A program made the translations under genes and the position numbers. A stretch of 64,000 nt of DNA from an uncultured Psychromonas sp. GTDB taxonomy: Bacteria; Pseudomonadota; Gammaproteobacteria; Enterobacterales; Psychromonadaceae. The DNA lies in the NCBI RefSeq assembly GCF_947489755.1, contig NZ_CANLFB010000022.1:1-64000 (forward strand), in the 5' to 3' direction. The notes beneath the pieces are model-generated. The model searched no databases and was not told the DNA's origin. It was given only the letters and a program-made list of their open reading frames with translations. Positions within the stretch are counted from its first letter, which is position 1; each line of letters starts with the position of its first letter. Below are positions 62,424 to 64,000 of the stretch, piece by piece.

Positions 62424-63203
62424 ATGAGCGAACCTATTATCGAAATGAAAAAAATAGAGAAGCATTTTGGCTCTGTTATTGCCCTCTCAGGTGTTTCTTT
62501 AAAAGTGATGCCAGGTGAATGTTTATGTTTATTAGGTGATAATGGCGCAGGTAAATCAACGTTTATTAAAACCATGTCGGGTGTACATAAACCATCGGTT
62601 GGCGAAATATATTTTGAAGGTAAATCAATGGATTTTGAGTGTCCACGTGATGCGATTACCGCCGGTATTGCCACGGTTTACCAAGACTTAGCGATGATTC
62701 CTTTAATGTCAGTCGCACGTAACTTCTTTATGGGGAATGAACCAACAAAGAAAATCGCAGGTATTAGTTTCTTTGATCATAAATTAGCAAATGAAGTGAC
62801 CATGAAAGAGATGAAAAAAATGGGTATTCACCTTCGTTCAGCAGACCAAGCAATTGGTACGTTGTCAGGTGGTGAGCGACAAACCGTTGCCATTGCCCGT
62901 GCTGTTCACTTTGGCGCTAAAGTGTTAATTTTGGACGAACCGACTTCTGCGTTAGGAGTACGTCAAACCGCAAACGTATTAGCAACGATCGATAAAGTAC
63001 GTAAGCGCGGCATTGCAGTAGTATTTATTACCCACAACGTAAGACACGCAATGGCAGTGGGCGATACCTTCACTGTATTGAATCGCGGCAGAACATTAGG
63101 TTCAGCACGAAAAGGTGAAATAACTTCAGAAGAGCTACAAAACCTAATGGCCGGTGGCGCAACCTTAGCGACATTAGAAGGCTCGTTAGCGGGGACGATT
63201 TAA
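62424..63203 (+). CDS. sugar ABC transporter ATP-binding protein, single domain
   Basis: 259 residues with one nucleotide-binding domain: Walker [17 protein letters not shown], signature [15 protein letters not shown], Walker [13 protein letters not shown], and H-loop [12 protein letters not shown]. Most ribose/inositol-type importers (RbsA, IatA) use a tandem ATPase of about 500 residues. The short form resembles FrcA and would act as a homodimer. It is last in the operon. Confidence 0.9.
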   Translation: MSEPIIEMKKIEKHFGSVIALSGVSLKVMPGECLCLLGDNGAGKSTFIKTMSGVHKPSVGEIYFEGKSMDFECPRDAITAGIATVYQDLAMIPLMSVARNFFMGNEPTKKIAGISFFDHKLANEVTMKEMKKMGIHLRSADQAIGTLSGGERQTVAIARAVHFGAKVLILDEPTSALGVRQTANVLATIDKVRKRGIAVVFITHNVRHAMAVGDTFTVLNRGRTLGSARKGEITSEELQNLMAGGATLATLEGSLAGTI

Positions 63204-63214
63204 CCTTAATTATA

Positions 63215-63251
63215 TTGATACCTAAACCAGTTGGCCTGGTTTGGGTATCAA
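63215..63251 (+). terminator. terminator-like hairpin after the inositol ABC operon
   Basis: A 16-bp stem (TTGATACCTAAACCAG with CTGGTTTGGGTATCAA, one G-U pair) and a five-base loop. The T run is missing. Confidence 0.6.
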
Positions 63252-63560
63252 TAATCATCTCACCATGCTCTAAACCTTTCACCTCGATCAAAACTTCACA
63301 TTCTTCTTAAATCTTCATTTAGCCTTTCCAATATTCTAGTTTTTCAGTTTATTCTGTATTTCTGTTGTTAATACAGACTTATTCCATCTATCAACATGAC
63401 GAAGATTTGATTATATATTTTAAGTTGTTGTTTTTATGGTTAATCAGCGTATTGTCGATTCAATTTTAACAAATTAAGGTATTCCATATTTCCACCGCAA
63501 ATACGGAATAATTCTGTATAAGAAGCTGTTAGGTTTTAAATTTATTCATAAGGAGGGTAT
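63252..63560. other. non-coding spacer before the last gene
   Basis: About 300 A/T-rich bases between the inositol operon and the small membrane-protein gene. It must hold that gene's promoter. AAGGAGGG at 63550-63557 is its ribosome site. No repeat or operator was recognised. Confidence 0.45.
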
Positions 63561-63965
63561 ATGTCAGAAAATATCGAAAGTAATAATAATCCAATCTCGA
63601 ATCTTAAGAGTTCTTTAGGTGTTATTACAGAAACAGCAGAAAAAATGTCGTCAATAGCTGAAAAAGGTCCGTCAAATATATTAATGACATTAGGTTCAAC
63701 GATTATTATCTTTGCACTTGCTATTAAAATTGAGCTTTTTGGAGTTAAATTTACAAGTATGACTCCTATTGAATTCGTATTTATATTAATAACAGGTTGG
63801 TTATTCCTAGGAGGGGCTTCACTAATGAAATACCTTCAATATAAAGATAAGTATAATATGAAAAAGTTGGTATGGGAAAGTAGCCAAAAACAAATCGAAA
63901 TGGCTAATGAACAACATAAATCTACAAGTGATTTTGTCCTAAAAGATAAAATTTGTGAACTATAA
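63561..63965 (+). CDS. small membrane protein of unknown function
   Basis: 134 residues. A polar, helix-forming N terminus (about 1-35) is followed by two hydrophobic segments (ILMTLGSTIIIFALAIKIEL and EFVFILITGWLFLGGASLM) and a charged C-terminal tail of about 40 residues (Lys/Glu/Gln-rich). AAGGAGGG seven bases before the ATG is an excellent ribosome site, so the gene is real. I do not recognise a family. It is A/T-rich and Asn/Lys-rich compared with its neighbours, and it lies at the edge of the inositol locus. Confidence 0.7.
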   Translation: MSENIESNNNPISNLKSSLGVITETAEKMSSIAEKGPSNILMTLGSTIIIFALAIKIELFGVKFTSMTPIEFVFILITGWLFLGGASLMKYLQYKDKYNMKKLVWESSQKQIEMANEQHKSTSDFVLKDKICEL

Positions 63966-64000
63966 AAAACCTAACAAGAACTTCAAACGGAAAAAATACA

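Noticed and set aside
1-64000. tRNA, rRNA or insertion sequences
   Set aside because: No cloverleaf with a CCA end, no rRNA-like stretch, no transposase gene and no matching terminal inverted repeats were seen on reading both strands.

Overview
The window is low-GC (A/T-rich, roughly 38-40% GC by eye) chromosomal DNA of a Gram-negative gammaproteobacterium. Lipoprotein signal peptides, an RND efflux system with an outer-membrane channel, TRAP and ABC importers, a Zur-controlled znu locus, a KdgR-like regulator and YqjD/E-type genes point to a marine, heterotrophic Psychromonas/Moritella/Vibrio-like organism; the genus is inference. I saw no rRNA, tRNA, CRISPR array, insertion sequence or prophage.

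Layout. 0.1-4.1 kb: gabD-gabT (GABA to succinate) with a divergent LysR regulator. 4.7-12.4 kb: an FAD glycerol-3-phosphate dehydrogenase, a GlpR/DeoR regulator overlapping a glycerophosphodiesterase, and a divergent TRAP transporter plus HAD phosphatase, probably one system for a glycerophospho- or glyceryl-compound. 12.5-14.8 kb: a zinc metallopeptidase and a SHOCT-domain protein. 15.7-24.9 kb: five genes of the poorly understood transglutaminase / DUF2126 amidoligase / circularly permuted ATP-grasp / alpha-E system. 25.4-33.5 kb: an envelope and stress region (YqjD, YqjE and YqjK-like proteins, AI-2E permease, sigma-54 activator, phosphatase-lipid kinase fusion, hemerythrin, small lipoprotein, DUF1328 peptide, BON protein) with two good sigma-54 promoters and a repeated element that looks like activator binding sites. 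33.6-41.5 kb: a LysR regulator and a divergent RND efflux operon with an oxidoreductase. 41.6-47.8 kb: a HutC/PhnF-type regulator divergent from an ABC importer operon that includes a phosphodiesterase and a HAD phosphatase, probably organophosphate or phosphonate scavenging. 48-51.7 kb: a TauE permease, then znuCB divergent from znuA around a near-perfect Zur box. 51.8-53.6 kb: a KdgR-like IclR regulator divergent from an RpiB-family isomerase that resembles DhuI. 53.7-63.2 kb: a myo-inositol locus (RpiR regulator, iolC-DUF2090, iolA, a TauE permease, sugar ABC importer) with a shared operator motif TGAAA-N6-TTTCA. 63.6 kb: a small unknown membrane protein.

The most interesting points are: (i) the amidoligase/ATP-grasp cluster, in which the ATP-grasp domain fused to alpha-E has lost the motifs that its free-standing partner keeps; (ii) the sigma-54 stress region, whose activator has a receiver-like domain with no phospho-acceptor aspartate; (iii) readable operator sets for the inositol, organophosphate, zinc and glycerol-phosphate loci; and (iv) short tandem duplications that repeatedly sit at or just beyond stop codons. 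Several starts were moved from the longest open frame to a codon with a better ribosome site (gabD, HAD phosphatase, alpha-E, sigma-54 activator, outer-membrane factor, phosphodiesterase, znuB, iolC, inositol-binding protein).
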